Below, piece by piece: positions 44,415-52,514 of a stretch of 64,000 nt of DNA. Positions within the stretch are counted from its first letter, which is position 1, and every line of letters starts with the position of its first letter. The DNA is taken from assembly GCA_944385415.1 (NCBI GenBank), contig CALWXC010000007.1:47645-111644 (forward strand), in the 5' to 3' direction. The translations under genes and the position numbers were made by a program. The notes beneath the pieces are model-generated. The model did not search any database. It was not told the DNA's origin and was given only the letters and a program-made list of their open reading frames with translations. Source of the stretch: an uncultured Oscillospiraceae bacterium (lineage in GTDB: Bacteria; Bacillota; Clostridia; Oscillospirales; Oscillospiraceae).

Positions 44415-45878
44415 ATGGAACTGGACAAGGATTTACGCTCCCGGCAGGAAGCCCGGGAGCGGATTAAACAGGCCAAGGCCGCCGCGGATATTCTGGCTGG
44501 GTTCAATCAGTCCCAGGTGGACCGGATTGCAAAAGCCATCTGTGACGCCGGTATGGCCCACGCGCAGGAACTGGCCGAGCTGGCCTGTCGGGAGACGGGC
44601 TTCGGCAACGTCCCCGACAAAACCATCAAGAACCAATTCGCCGCCCAGACGGTCTATGACGCCATCCGCGACGAAAAGACCATCGGCATCATCGCCGAGC
44701 ACCCGGAGCAGAAGCTGCTGGATGTGGGCGTCCCCGTGGGCGTCATTGCGGGCATCGTCCCGTCCACCAACCCCACGTCCACGGTCATCTACAAGTCCAT
44801 GATTGCCCTGAAGGCGGGCAACGCCATTGTCTTCTCCCCCCACCCCAACGCGGCCAAGTGTACGCTGCGGGCCGTGGAGATTGTGGCCGAAGCGGCCAGA
44901 CAGGCCGGATGCCCCGATGGAGCCATTTCCGCATTGCCCACGCCCACCATGGCGGCGGTGGAGGAATTGATGCGCCACGATCTGGTCAAACTGATTCTGG
45001 CCACCGGCGGCCCCGGCATGGTCAAGGCCGCCTATTCCTCGGGCCGTCCGGCCATCGGCGTGGGCGCGGGCAACGGCCCGGCCTATATCCAGCGGACCGC
45101 CGACGTGCCCAAGGCCGTGGCCGCCATTGTGCAGTCCAAGACCTTTGACAACGGCACCGTCTGCGCCTCGGAACAGAGCGTCATTGTGGAGCAGTCCATG
45201 GAGCAGACGGTCCGGGCCGAGATGCAGCGCCAGGGCTGCCACTTCCTGGACAAACAGCAGGCCGACCGGCTGGCCGGATTCCTGTTCCGGCCCAACGGGG
45301 CCATCAACGCGGCGGTGGTGGGCAAGACGGCGGCGGAGATCGCCCAGCTGGCGGGTCTCAGCGGCGTGCCGTCCACGGCGAAAATCCTGGTGGCCGACGC
45401 CAAGGAAGCAGGCCACGATCAGCCCTATTCCAGAGAGAAGCTCTGCCCCATTCTGGGCTTTTTCGTGGAGCGGGACGAGGATGCGGTGCTGGAAAAATGC
45501 TGTCAGATTCTCCGCAACGAGGGCAGCGGCCACACCTTCTCCATGCACACCAAGGATGAAGCCGTGGTGCGGCGGTTTGGCGAGAAGATTCCCGTCTCCC
45601 GCTTCCTGGTCAACACCCCGGCCACCTTCGGCGGCATCGGCGCGTCCACCAATCTGTTCCCGGCGTTGACGCTGGGCTGTGGAGCTGTAGGCGGCAGCTC
45701 GTCGTCCAACAACATCGGTCCTCTGGACCTCATCAACATCCGCCGCATTGCCTGGGGCGTCTCCGACGGCGTCCCCCGCAGCAGCGGCGCCACCGCCGCC
45801 CCCGTGTCCTCTGCCGCCATGGTCTCCGACGATATGGTGGAAGCACTGGTGAATAAAATTCTGGCAAAACTGCAATAA
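44415..45878 (+). CDS. eutE: Acetaldehyde dehydrogenase (CoA-acylating) EutE
   Basis: The 487-aa enzyme turns acetaldehyde into acetyl-CoA with NAD. The catalytic cysteine is in KTFDNGTVCASEQSV; VPVGVIAGIVPSTNPTSTVI and GGSSSSNNIGPLDLINIRR are characteristic. The N-terminal helix (LRSRQEARERIKQAKAAADI) may contain an encapsulation signal. ATG at 44415 is preferred over 44409 because GGAGG is six bases upstream; the 44409 ATG overlaps the eutL stop. Confidence 0.96.
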   Translation: MELDKDLRSRQEARERIKQAKAAADILAGFNQSQVDRIAKAICDAGMAHAQELAELACRETGFGNVPDKTIKNQFAAQTVYDAIRDEKTIGIIAEHPEQKLLDVGVPVGVIAGIVPSTNPTSTVIYKSMIALKAGNAIVFSPHPNAAKCTLRAVEIVAEAARQAGCPDGAISALPTPTMAAVEELMRHDLVKLILATGGPGMVKAAYSSGRPAIGVGAGNGPAYIQRTADVPKAVAAIVQSKTFDNGTVCASEQSVIVEQSMEQTVRAEMQRQGCHFLDKQQADRLAGFLFRPNGAINAAVVGKTAAEIAQLAGLSGVPSTAKILVADAKEAGHDQPYSREKLCPILGFFVERDEDAVLEKCCQILRNEGSGHTFSMHTKDEAVVRRFGEKIPVSRFLVNTPATFGGIGASTNLFPALTLGCGAVGGSSSSNNIGPLDLINIRRIAWGVSDGVPRSSGATAAPVSSAAMVSDDMVEALVNKILAKLQ

Positions 45879-45904
45879 GTAACGGATAAAGGAGCGTTTA
45901 CAAC

Positions 45905-46201
45905 ATGGCTAACACAAATGCACTGGGTATGATTGAAACAAAGGGACTCGTTGGGGCCATTGAAGCCGCCGACGCCATGGTGAAATCCGCCAACGTCCAG
46001 CTGGTGGGCCGCGTCCAGGTGGGCGGCGGTCTGGTCACCGTCATGGTCCGCGGCGACGTGGGCGCGGTGAAGTCCGCCACCGAGGCCGGAGCCGCCGCCG
46101 CCGAAAAGGTGGGCGAAGTGGTGTCCGTCCATGTGATTCCCCGCCCCCATGCCGAGGTCAACGGCATTCTCCCCTCCGGCAGCGAAGGCGGCGAGGCGTA
46201 A
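45905..46201 (+). CDS. eutM: Microcompartment hexamer shell protein EutM
   Basis: The 98-aa single BMC-domain protein reads [20 protein letters not shown] and [20 protein letters not shown], ending with [15 protein letters not shown]. It is the main facet protein of the compartment. AAAGGAG lies upstream. Confidence 0.97.
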   Translation: MANTNALGMIETKGLVGAIEAADAMVKSANVQLVGRVQVGGGLVTVMVRGDVGAVKSATEAGAAAAEKVGEVVSVHVIPRPHAEVNGILPSGSEGGEA

Positions 46202-46204
46202 GCC

Positions 46205-46921
46205 GTGGCGCTCTTTACGGAGAGCAGCGTCCGGGCCTGTATCCGGGTGAAAGACGGCCGCCGGGTGTTCTATTTAGGCCCCGGCGACCGCCTGACCCCG
46301 TCGGCCCGGGAGTGGCTGCGGCAGGAGCGCATTGAGATCGTCCAGGGGGAGCAGCCCAAGCCCAAAACGTATGAGACCCTCTTCGGCGGGACCCTGACGG
46401 AAAAACCGGAGCATATGACCCATCTGCGGGGCAACATTCTGGTGTTCAAGGACCATCCCCGCATTGAGTTCCGGGGCCAGATCGACCTCCTGGAAGCGGA
46501 GTTGCTTCTGGCCCAGCGAACGGCCATGGCCGATGGCCGGGAGGACATGGCGGACCATCTCCAGGAGATACTGGACTTTGTCCGCAGTCTCATCCGGGCC
46601 GACGTGCTGGACGAGCCGGTGCAGCCCCTGCACATTCTGGGCCTGACGGTGGAGGAATTGCGGGAGCGGAGCCACGCACCACAAAAATACTACGGTCAGA
46701 GCCATTTTATGCCCTCCCGTCACGACGCCCCCACCCTGCTGGCCATCAACAAGGTCCGCACCGTCATCCGGCAGGCGGAGCGGGCGGCCTACAAAGCCTT
46801 TCGGGATGAAAACGGAGCGGTCCGCCGGGACGACATCATTTTGGCCCTGAACCGGCTTTCCAGCCTGTGCTGGATCTTGGAGATTCAACTGAAAGCGGAA
46901 CAAAAGGAGGTGGAGCCATGA
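46205..46921 (+). CDS. eutT: Corrinoid adenosyltransferase, EutT family
   Basis: The 238-aa enzyme makes adenosylcobalamin for EutBC from ATP and cob(I)alamin. Recognisable parts are LVFKDHPRIEFRGQIDLLEA, a helical core (QEILDFVRSLIRADVLDEPV) and RHDAPTLLAINKVRT. The start is GTG at 46205, 3 bp after the eutM stop. The cysteine-rich HxCC metal motif known from Salmonella EutT is not seen, so this looks like the metal-independent branch (inference). Confidence 0.87.
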   Translation: MALFTESSVRACIRVKDGRRVFYLGPGDRLTPSAREWLRQERIEIVQGEQPKPKTYETLFGGTLTEKPEHMTHLRGNILVFKDHPRIEFRGQIDLLEAELLLAQRTAMADGREDMADHLQEILDFVRSLIRADVLDEPVQPLHILGLTVEELRERSHAPQKYYGQSHFMPSRHDAPTLLAINKVRTVIRQAERAAYKAFRDENGAVRRDDIILALNRLSSLCWILEIQLKAEQKEVEP

Positions 46922-47523
46922 ATCTGGTGGATCGCGTCACGGACGAAGTCTGCCGCCGTCTCTTTCTGGAGGTGGAGGCGTCGGGCCGTCACGTCCATCT
47001 GACAGAGGAGCAGGCCCAAACCCTGTTCGGCCACAGTCTCACCAACGTGCGGCCCCTGTCCCAGCCGGGTCAGTACGTCTGTGCCGAGCGGGTCACCCTC
47101 GTGGGCCCCAAGGGCAAACTGGAGCGGGTGGCCGTTCTGGGACCGGCCCGGAAGGAGGCCCAGGTGGAGGTCTCCCGCACCGACTGTCACACCCTGGGCA
47201 TCGACGCCCCGGTGCGGCTCAGCGGCCATGTGGAGGGCACGCCGGGCATCACGCTTTTGGGCGACCATGGACAGGTACAGCTGAACCAGGGCGTCATGGT
47301 GGCCCAGCGCCACATCCATATGACGCCGGAGGACGCGGCCCTGCACGGTCTGAAAAACGGCGATACCGTCTCTCTCCGTTGCCTGTCGTCCCGGCCGGTG
47401 ATTCTGGAGGGGGTGTCGGTGCGGGTCAGTCCCCAGTTTGCCACCTTCGCCCACATCGATCTGGACGAGGCCAACGGCTGCGGCCACAAAAAGGGGGACC
47501 TGGGGATGATTGTCCATGGTTGA
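46918..47523 (+). CDS. pduL: Phosphotransacylase, PduL family
   Basis: The 201-aa enzyme converts acetyl-CoA to acetyl phosphate, recycling CoA. The two zinc-binding half-sites appear in SGRHVHLTEEQ and VAQRHIHMTPEDAALHGL. The N terminus (MNLVDRVTDEVCRRLFLEVE) is an amphipathic helix like those of eutC and eutQ. Start 46918 follows AAAAGGAGGTGG at the end of eutT. It overlaps the next gene by 8 bp. In this operon it replaces the EutD-type enzyme. Confidence 0.93.
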   Translation: MNLVDRVTDEVCRRLFLEVEASGRHVHLTEEQAQTLFGHSLTNVRPLSQPGQYVCAERVTLVGPKGKLERVAVLGPARKEAQVEVSRTDCHTLGIDAPVRLSGHVEGTPGITLLGDHGQVQLNQGVMVAQRHIHMTPEDAALHGLKNGDTVSLRCLSSRPVILEGVSVRVSPQFATFAHIDLDEANGCGHKKGDLGMIVHG

Positions 47524-47998
47524 AGAACAAATCGTCGAAGAGGTCCTGCGGCGTCTGGAGGTGTCCGGACCCCGTGCCCTGCTGATTGGCCAGCGGCCCG
47601 CCGACAGTCTGGGCTATGGGTTCACCAGCCATGCCCCCTATGACGCGGTGCTCATCGGCTCTTTGACGGCGGAACAGCTGCTGCACTTTTCCGACAGCCG
47701 GGTGCTGGACGCCCTGCTGACGGGGATGCCGGTCTATCTCTACGAGGGCGGTCTCACCTACCGCCGCCACAGCGCCACGGCCAACCGGGCGTTGTGGGGA
47801 CGGCTGACGGCGGCGGAACGGACGCTGCGCCAGTGGGGCGTCCGGTTTTACGGCGGGAGAACCGGCGGCAGCGGCGGCCATACGGTCATCACCGCCGCCC
47901 GGGCCCGGCAGCTGCTGGCCCAGAATCAGCGGCCCCCGGCGGGGGCGGTGCTGACGCCCATGGCCCGGGAGCTTTTGGAGGGAGGCGGACTGTCATGA
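47516..47998 (+). CDS. Microcompartment-associated protein, PduM-like
   Basis: The 160-aa protein begins VEEQIVEEVLRRLEVSG, an amphipathic helix typical of compartment proteins, followed by a mixed alpha/beta region (PYDAVLIGSLTAEQLLHFSD) and ends AVLTPMARELLEGGGLS. PduM, a small protein needed for Pdu compartment assembly, has a similar plan, and the same slot between PduL and EutN is filled by a PduM-like gene in other Firmicute eut clusters. Assignment rests on layout more than on strong sequence identity. It overlaps both neighbours. Confidence 0.6.
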   Translation: MVEEQIVEEVLRRLEVSGPRALLIGQRPADSLGYGFTSHAPYDAVLIGSLTAEQLLHFSDSRVLDALLTGMPVYLYEGGLTYRRHSATANRALWGRLTAAERTLRQWGVRFYGGRTGGSGGHTVITAARARQLLAQNQRPPAGAVLTPMARELLEGGGLS

Positions 47999-48252
47999 AA
48001 ATCGCCACAGTGCTCTGTTCCGTCTGGGCCACCAAAAAGTCCCCCGGCCTGCTGGGCCACCCGCTCCAGCTGGTTTCCACCGAGAATGGACAGCTGGTGG
48101 CCGTGGACCTGGTGGGGGCCGGTGTGGGAGACAAGGTGCTGCTGAGCTTCGGCAGCGCGGCCCGTATGGAAAATCCCCACGCCCCCGCCGACGCGGCCAT
48201 TGTGGGGATACTCGACCAGTTGGAGGAGTTGGAATCGTATGTCCATCAATGA
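47995..48252 (+). CDS. eutN: Microcompartment vertex protein EutN
   Basis: The 85-aa protein forms pentamers that close shell vertices. It reads KIATVLCSVWATKKSPGLLG, with HPLQLVSTENGQLVAVDLVG and GVGDKVLLSFGSAAR. The start at 47995 overlaps the previous stop (ATGA). It overlaps eutH by 14 bp. Confidence 0.95.
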   Translation: MKIATVLCSVWATKKSPGLLGHPLQLVSTENGQLVAVDLVGAGVGDKVLLSFGSAARMENPHAPADAAIVGILDQLEELESYVHQ

Positions 48253-49324
48253 ACTGATTGTTTACCTCATGGTAATTTTCATGGTGCTGGGCGCGCTGGA
48301 CCGGATTTTCGGCAACCGGTTCGGCCTGGGGCCCCAGTTTGAAGAAGGCATTCTGGCCATGGGCTCCCTGGCTCTGGCCATGATCGGTATTATCTCTCTG
48401 GCCCCGGTGCTGGCCAATTTGCTGCGGCCGGTGCTGGGTCCCGTGTTCCGGGTCTTCGGCGCGGACCCGGCCATGTTTGCCGGTTCCCTGCTGGCCTGTG
48501 ACATGGGCGGTGCGCCCCTGGCCATGGAGCTGACGGAAAACCGGGACGCCGCCCTGTTCAGCGGCATCATCGTGGGCAGTATGCTGGGTCCCACCATTGT
48601 GTTCACCATTCCCGTGGCCCTGGGCATCCTCAAGCCCGAGGATACCACCTATCTGGCAAAGGGCGTGCTGGCGGGCATCATCACCATTCCCCTGGGCAGC
48701 TTTGTGGGCGGTCTCGTGGCGGGCTTTCCCATCGGCATGGTGGCCGTCAATCTGATTCCCATTGTGATTTTCGCGCTGCTCATCGTCTTAGGGCTGTGGA
48801 AATTTGAATCGGCCATGATTAAGGGCTTTTCGATTTTCGGCCGCATTGTTCTGGCGGTCATCACCATCGGCCTGGCCGCCGCCATCATCGAAAAGCTGAC
48901 GGGCCTGGTGGTCATCCCCGGTATGGCCCCCATCGAGGACGGCATTACCGTGGTGGGCGATATCGCCATTGTCCTGGCCGGTGCGTTCCCCCTGGTGTAT
49001 GTCATTACCAAGGTGTTCCGCAAGCCCCTGATGAAGCTGGGCAGTCTGCTGGGTATGAACGACGTGGCCGCCGCCGGACTGGTGGCCAGTTTGGCCAACT
49101 CCATTCCCATGTTCGGCATGGTGGAGAAAATGGACCGCCGGGGCAAGATTTTGAATATTGCCTTTGCCGTGTCGGCGTCCTTTGTCTTCGGTGACCATCT
49201 GGGCTTTACGGCGGGCTTTGCCCCGGAAATGCTGACTTCCATGATCGTGGGCAAGCTGGTGGGCGGTGTAACGGCCATTGCTGTGGCCCTGTTTCTGACG
49301 AAAAAGGAGGCGGCCCATGGATAG
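48239..49324 (+). CDS. eutH: Ethanolamine permease EutH
   Basis: The 361-aa transporter with about ten membrane segments brings ethanolamine into the cell. It contains LACDMGGAPLAMELTENRDA and the family AFPLVYVITKVFRKPLMKLG, ending DHLGFTAGFAPEMLTSMIVG. The start at 48239 (MSINELIVYLMVIFMVLGAL) lies within the end of eutN. Confidence 0.95.
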   Translation: MSINELIVYLMVIFMVLGALDRIFGNRFGLGPQFEEGILAMGSLALAMIGIISLAPVLANLLRPVLGPVFRVFGADPAMFAGSLLACDMGGAPLAMELTENRDAALFSGIIVGSMLGPTIVFTIPVALGILKPEDTTYLAKGVLAGIITIPLGSFVGGLVAGFPIGMVAVNLIPIVIFALLIVLGLWKFESAMIKGFSIFGRIVLAVITIGLAAAIIEKLTGLVVIPGMAPIEDGITVVGDIAIVLAGAFPLVYVITKVFRKPLMKLGSLLGMNDVAAAGLVASLANSIPMFGMVEKMDRRGKILNIAFAVSASFVFGDHLGFTAGFAPEMLTSMIVGKLVGGVTAIAVALFLTKKEAAHG

Positions 49325-49736
49325 GGAAACCATTCGTAATCTGGTGCTGGAGGTCCTGCGGGAGCAGGACGATTCCCAGCGGGTCCGGTCCGTTCCCCTG
49401 CCCACCCTGTCGGTCCGGCCCCAGGACCGGCTGGACACGGGCAAGCCGGGAGACCATGTCTATACCCGGGACCTGTTCACCCTGAACCAGAGCCCCCGGC
49501 TGGGGGCAGGGCTCATGGAGATGAAACAGACCACCTTTGACTGGACGCTGACCTATGACGAGATCGACTACGTCATTGAGGGGCGGCTGTCCATCCACTG
49601 TGACGGCCGGACGGAAACCGCCGGCCCCGGCGAAGTCCTGTTGATCCCCAAGGGGAGCAAGATTCAGTTTGCGGCCCCGGACTTCGCCCGCTTCCTCTAT
49701 GTGACTTACCCGGCCGACTGGCAGAGTTCGAGCTAG
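49317..49736 (+). CDS. eutQ: Ethanolamine utilisation protein EutQ (cupin)
   Basis: The 139-aa protein has an N-terminal amphipathic helix (MDRETIRNLVLEVLREQ) and a C-terminal cupin (about 50-135; TLTYDEIDYVIEGRLSIHCD, GPGEVLLIPKGSKIQF). In enterobacteria EutQ has acetate kinase activity and contacts the shell. It overlaps eutH by 8 bp and ends the operon. The first hairpin of the downstream array covers its stop codon. Confidence 0.93.
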   Translation: MDRETIRNLVLEVLREQDDSQRVRSVPLPTLSVRPQDRLDTGKPGDHVYTRDLFTLNQSPRLGAGLMEMKQTTFDWTLTYDEIDYVIEGRLSIHCDGRTETAGPGEVLLIPKGSKIQFAAPDFARFLYVTYPADWQSSS

Positions 49737-49762
49737 TCAAAACACGGTTTTGACCGGCTCGA
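49728..49762 (+). terminator. Hairpin over the eutQ stop codon
   Basis: A 16-bp stem with one mismatch (49728-49743 with 49747-49762) spans the TAG of eutQ. Its core GAGCTAGTCAAAAC... GTTTTGACCGGCTC is repeated at 49969-50000. No T run follows, so it may protect the mRNA 3' end instead of ending transcription. Confidence 0.55.
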
Positions 49763-49820
49763 GCGCGACTGAAACGGTACGCCGTGATCGTCGGTACTGG
49801 GTTTGTCTTCATATAGATCG

Positions 49821-49842
49821 GCCCCGGGCAATCGCCCGGGGC
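49821..49842 (+). repeat. Hairpin GCCCCGGGC-AATC-GCCCGGGGC, copy 1
   Basis: A perfect 9-bp stem with a four-base loop. An identical copy is at 50002-50023. Together with the AGTCAAAA hairpins it forms a duplicated pair that fills the gene-free stretch 49737-50132. Confidence 0.8.
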
Positions 49843-49934
49843 TCAGTCTGTCAAAAAAACGCAAGCACTGCCGCGACAGAGCAGCAGGGGGTGTGTGCGG
49901 GGGACAAAAAGTCCCCTGCACCAATTTCAATAGA

Positions 49935-49969
49935 CCGAGAATTCAACTTTCTCGAAAGTGAATTCTCGG
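49935..49969 (+). repeat. Long AT/GC hairpin CCGAGAATTC... GAATTCTCGG
   Basis: The arms 49935-49951 and 49954-49969 pair over about 16 bp with one bulged A. A smaller hairpin (GGGGAC-AAAAA-GTCCCC, 49900-49916) lies just before it. Confidence 0.7.
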
Positions 49970-50023
49970 AGCTGGTCAAAAACACTTTTTTGACCAGCTC
50001 GGCCCCGGGCAATCGCCCGGGGC
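49969..50023 (+). repeat. Second copy of the paired hairpins after eutQ
   Basis: GAGCTGGTCAAAAA (49969-49982) pairs with TTTTTTGACCAGCTC (49986-50000), and directly after it GCCCCGGGC-AATC-GCCCGGGGC repeats (50002-50023). This is the same hairpin pair as at 49728-49842, but joined without a spacer. Confidence 0.8.
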
Positions 50024-50069
50024 TATTGCGCTTTGGGGATGTGGACTAGGCAAATCCGCAAAAGTATGG

Positions 50070-50075
50070 TATACT
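50070..50075 (+). promoter_or_regulatory. Extended -10 promoter of the GerMN lipoprotein
   Basis: TGGTATACT (extended -10, hexamer 50070-50075) lies about 57 bp upstream of the ATG at 50133. No good -35 is present, as is usual for extended -10 promoters. Confidence 0.5.
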
Positions 50076-50132
50076 GACGGTGCAACAGGAACTTTTTTCC
50101 CAATTTTCGACAATACACAAGGAGGGATTTCC

Positions 50133-50771
50133 ATGAAATCCATATGGTTGCGCCTATTTGCGCTGGTGCTGGCCCTGGGCCTGCTGACGGGCTGCGGCGC
50201 TTCGCCCACGGCGGAGCCCGACGACGCGCCCACCAAGGACAGCGCGGCGGAGAAAGTGCCCACGGAGACCACGGAGGACAGCGACGATGTGCAGCAGGAG
50301 CTGGCTGAGGACGAGATTCCCGACATTGCCGTGGTGGAGGAGGCGGAGGCCACCTTGTATCTGCCCAACGACAACGCCGACGGGTTTGAAACGGTGACCG
50401 AGACGGTCCAGACCAATCCCCAGGGCCTGGTGGACGCGCTGATAGCCCATGACGCCCTGCCCGAGGGCGTGACGGTCAATGACTTCCGCATGGAGGACAA
50501 CGGCACCGAGACCACCGAGGGCGAGGGCGACGATGCCAGCGTCAGCTATACGCCCGGCGACAGCCAGATTTTCCTGGATGTGTCCCAGGCCTTTGGGGAC
50601 GCGGCATCCACCACCGGCACCGCCGGAGAGACCATGCTCCTGGGCAGTCTGGTCAATACCATGCTGACCTATTACAACGCTCAAACGCTGACGCTGACCG
50701 TGGAAGGGGCCGTGCTGGAAACGGGCCATAACGTCTACGACACCCCCTTTACCATGATGGAACTGGAATAA
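50133..50771 (+). CDS. GerMN-domain lipoprotein
   Basis: The 212-aa protein has a lipoprotein signal (LALGLLTGC, Cys21), an acidic Thr/Asp/Glu-rich spacer (about 25-70) and a GerMN domain (about 72-205; ATLYLPNDNADGFETVTETV, ALPEGVTVNDFRM). GerM of Bacillus is needed at the engulfing membrane during sporulation and is linked to germination. Whether this one is sporulation-specific is unknown. It starts after AAGGAGGG and ends at a strong terminator. Confidence 0.85.
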   Translation: MKSIWLRLFALVLALGLLTGCGASPTAEPDDAPTKDSAAEKVPTETTEDSDDVQQELAEDEIPDIAVVEEAEATLYLPNDNADGFETVTETVQTNPQGLVDALIAHDALPEGVTVNDFRMEDNGTETTEGEGDDASVSYTPGDSQIFLDVSQAFGDAASTTGTAGETMLLGSLVNTMLTYYNAQTLTLTVEGAVLETGHNVYDTPFTMMELE

Positions 50772-50774
50772 CGT

Positions 50775-50808
50775 TTTTTTTGGGGCTTCTGGGAGCCCCA
50801 AAAATTTT
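50775..50808 (+). terminator. Terminator of the GerMN lipoprotein gene
   Basis: TTTTTTGGGGCT pairs with GAGCCCCAAAAA across a short loop, then TTTTTT, starting 3 bp past the stop codon. Confidence 0.88.
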
Positions 50809-50820
50809 TTAAAAAACCTC

Positions 50821-50848
50821 TTGCATTTTTTGAAATTCGTGCTATAAT
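50821..50848 (+). promoter_or_regulatory. Promoter of the tRNA gene
   Basis: TTGCAT (50821-50826), a 16-bp spacer and a consensus TATAAT (50843-50848), 20 bp before the mature tRNA 5' end. Confidence 0.8.
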
Positions 50849-50867
50849 ATCAGAGCAGTCAAGCGAC

Positions 50868-50944
50868 GGAGGCTTAGCTCAGCTGGTTAGAGCGCCTGCT
50901 TCACACGCAGGAGGTCGATGGTTCGAGTCCATTAGTCTCCACCA
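50868..50944 (+). tRNA. tRNA-Val (anticodon CAC)
   Basis: A full cloverleaf is present: acceptor GGAGGCT/AGTCTCC (with one G-U), D arm GCTC/GAGC, anticodon arm CCTGC-TTCACAC-GCAGG with anticodon CAC reading GUG, T arm GATGG-TTCGAGT-CCATT (last pair G-U), discriminator A and an encoded CCA. Single tRNA gene with its own promoter and terminator. Confidence 0.95.
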
Positions 50945-50950
50945 AATGAT

Positions 50951-50985
50951 AAAAAATCCGAACCTGTTATGGGTTCGGATTTTTT
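50951..50985 (+). terminator. Terminator of the tRNA-Val gene
   Basis: AAAAAATCCGAACC pairs with GGTTCGGATTTTTT across a seven-base loop, seven bases after the CCA end. Confidence 0.9.
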
Positions 50986-51167
50986 GCATCTATGTATAAA
51001 AATCATACCGCTTTCGACGGGGACCGGACTGTGTTGGGCCGGTCCCCTTGCTTTTTCGTGGAAAACCGTATAAAATGAATCTGAAAAACGCTTGGAAGCA
51101 ACGGGACACAGCAAACCGCTGTTTCTGCCCGGTTGAACCCCTGTTCCAGTGAGAGGAGATACCCACG

Positions 51168-52418
51168 ATGAAACGATGGAAACAAACCCTTGCACTGCTG
51201 CTCTGCGCGGTGCTCTGCTTCACCACTCTGTCCGCCAGCGCCTTTGCCGCGGAGAACTGGCCCGAAAAGACCGACCCCATCGCAGCCTGCTTCACCAGCG
51301 GTTCCAGGGATTCCGCCACAAGTACCGGCAAGTTCCCCGAATACAGAAGCGGACGCACCACTTGGACACTGTCCAACGGTGTGCTGGTCATCAGCGGAAC
51401 AGGCTGGGCATCGAATTCCAATGACAAGCTCTTTGACGGCAATCCCTATATTGAAACTGTCATCGTCAAAGACGGTGTGACCGGAGTGGACTCCGGCATG
51501 TTCAAAGACCTGCCCAACTTCAAAAACTATATTGTTATGAATAACAGCACAGACATTCGTGCCAGTGTACAGGATTGCCCGCTTATGGACAATTTCATCA
51601 TCGGCGCCAATCTGGAAAACAACCCGATGCACAGTCTCAAGCGCGAAGCCTATGACTACATCAAAGTCACCGCAGGCGGTGTCACCGGCGTGACGGGCGG
51701 CGGCGTCTCCGTTGTGCAGCCCGTTGCCATCGCCAACCGTGTATTCATCAGCAGCGCGTTCAGCGATTTCAATACTGCCGTCACCGATGCCAAGGCGCTC
51801 ATTGCCGGGATGAAACTGCCTGTCTCCGCGCTTGCCCTGCTGCCCGTGGAACTGGGCGGCACATTCAGCGGCCCCTTCGTCAGCAATTGGGCACAGACTA
51901 TTGTGACCAGTGCTGAGAACCGCGGCCTCATTCCCGGCGGTCTGGGCGAGGATTACACCCGACAGATTACCCGCGCCCAGTTTGCCGCCCTGGCTGTACG
52001 GACTTATGAAACGCTCACCGGCACCGCTTTAACCGTAAAAGACACCTCGGACTTTGCCGACTGCACCAGCACCAGCAGCATGGATGTGTACAAGGCCTAT
52101 GACCTGGGCATTATGAACGGTTACAACCGAGCGGACAGACGTTGGGAAACCTATATCGGCCCCCACGACCCCATTACACGGGAGCAGGCAGCCACCATGC
52201 TGGCCCGTCTGGCCCAGGTTTTGGGCAAACCCCTGTCCAAAGCCGCGTCCACTCCTTTTATCGATGGCGTCTCTGACTGGGCAAAGGACAATGTATCCAG
52301 GGTCTACAACACCGGTATTATGACCGGTACCAGCGCCACCACTTTTTCCGCAAGCTCCAACTTTACCATTGAACAATCCATTATCGCCATGGTCCGTATG
52401 GCGGACTATGTCAGCTGA
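51168..52418 (+). CDS. Secreted S-layer homology (SLH) domain protein
   Basis: The 416-aa protein has a Sec signal peptide (1-28, cut near SAFA-AENW), an N-terminal domain with a beta-rich pattern like leucine-rich surface proteins (TTWTLSNGVLVISGTGWASN, IVKDGVTGVDSGMFKDLPNF), and three SLH modules (about 240-416; ITRAQFAALAVRTYE, DPITREQAATMLARLAQVLG, FIDGVSDWAKDNVSRVYNTG). SLH modules anchor proteins to pyruvylated cell-wall polymers. Function of the N-terminal part is unknown. The codon use is a little less GC-rich than its neighbours. Confidence 0.9.
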   Translation: MKRWKQTLALLLCAVLCFTTLSASAFAAENWPEKTDPIAACFTSGSRDSATSTGKFPEYRSGRTTWTLSNGVLVISGTGWASNSNDKLFDGNPYIETVIVKDGVTGVDSGMFKDLPNFKNYIVMNNSTDIRASVQDCPLMDNFIIGANLENNPMHSLKREAYDYIKVTAGGVTGVTGGGVSVVQPVAIANRVFISSAFSDFNTAVTDAKALIAGMKLPVSALALLPVELGGTFSGPFVSNWAQTIVTSAENRGLIPGGLGEDYTRQITRAQFAALAVRTYETLTGTALTVKDTSDFADCTSTSSMDVYKAYDLGIMNGYNRADRRWETYIGPHDPITREQAATMLARLAQVLGKPLSKAASTPFIDGVSDWAKDNVSRVYNTGIMTGTSATTFSASSNFTIEQSIIAMVRMADYVS

Positions 52419-52435
52419 CTGTCCGGATACAGTGA

Positions 52436-52465
52436 CGCCCCCGTGGAACAGATTCCACGGGGGCG
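52436..52465 (+). terminator. Terminator of the SLH protein gene
   Basis: A perfect 13-bp stem (52436-52448 with 52453-52465), followed by a weak T-rich stretch (ATCTTATTT). Confidence 0.75.
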
Positions 52466-52514
52466 ATCTTATTTCACTTTGACATTCTCGAAATTAACGG
52501 AAGCCATTGGTTCT

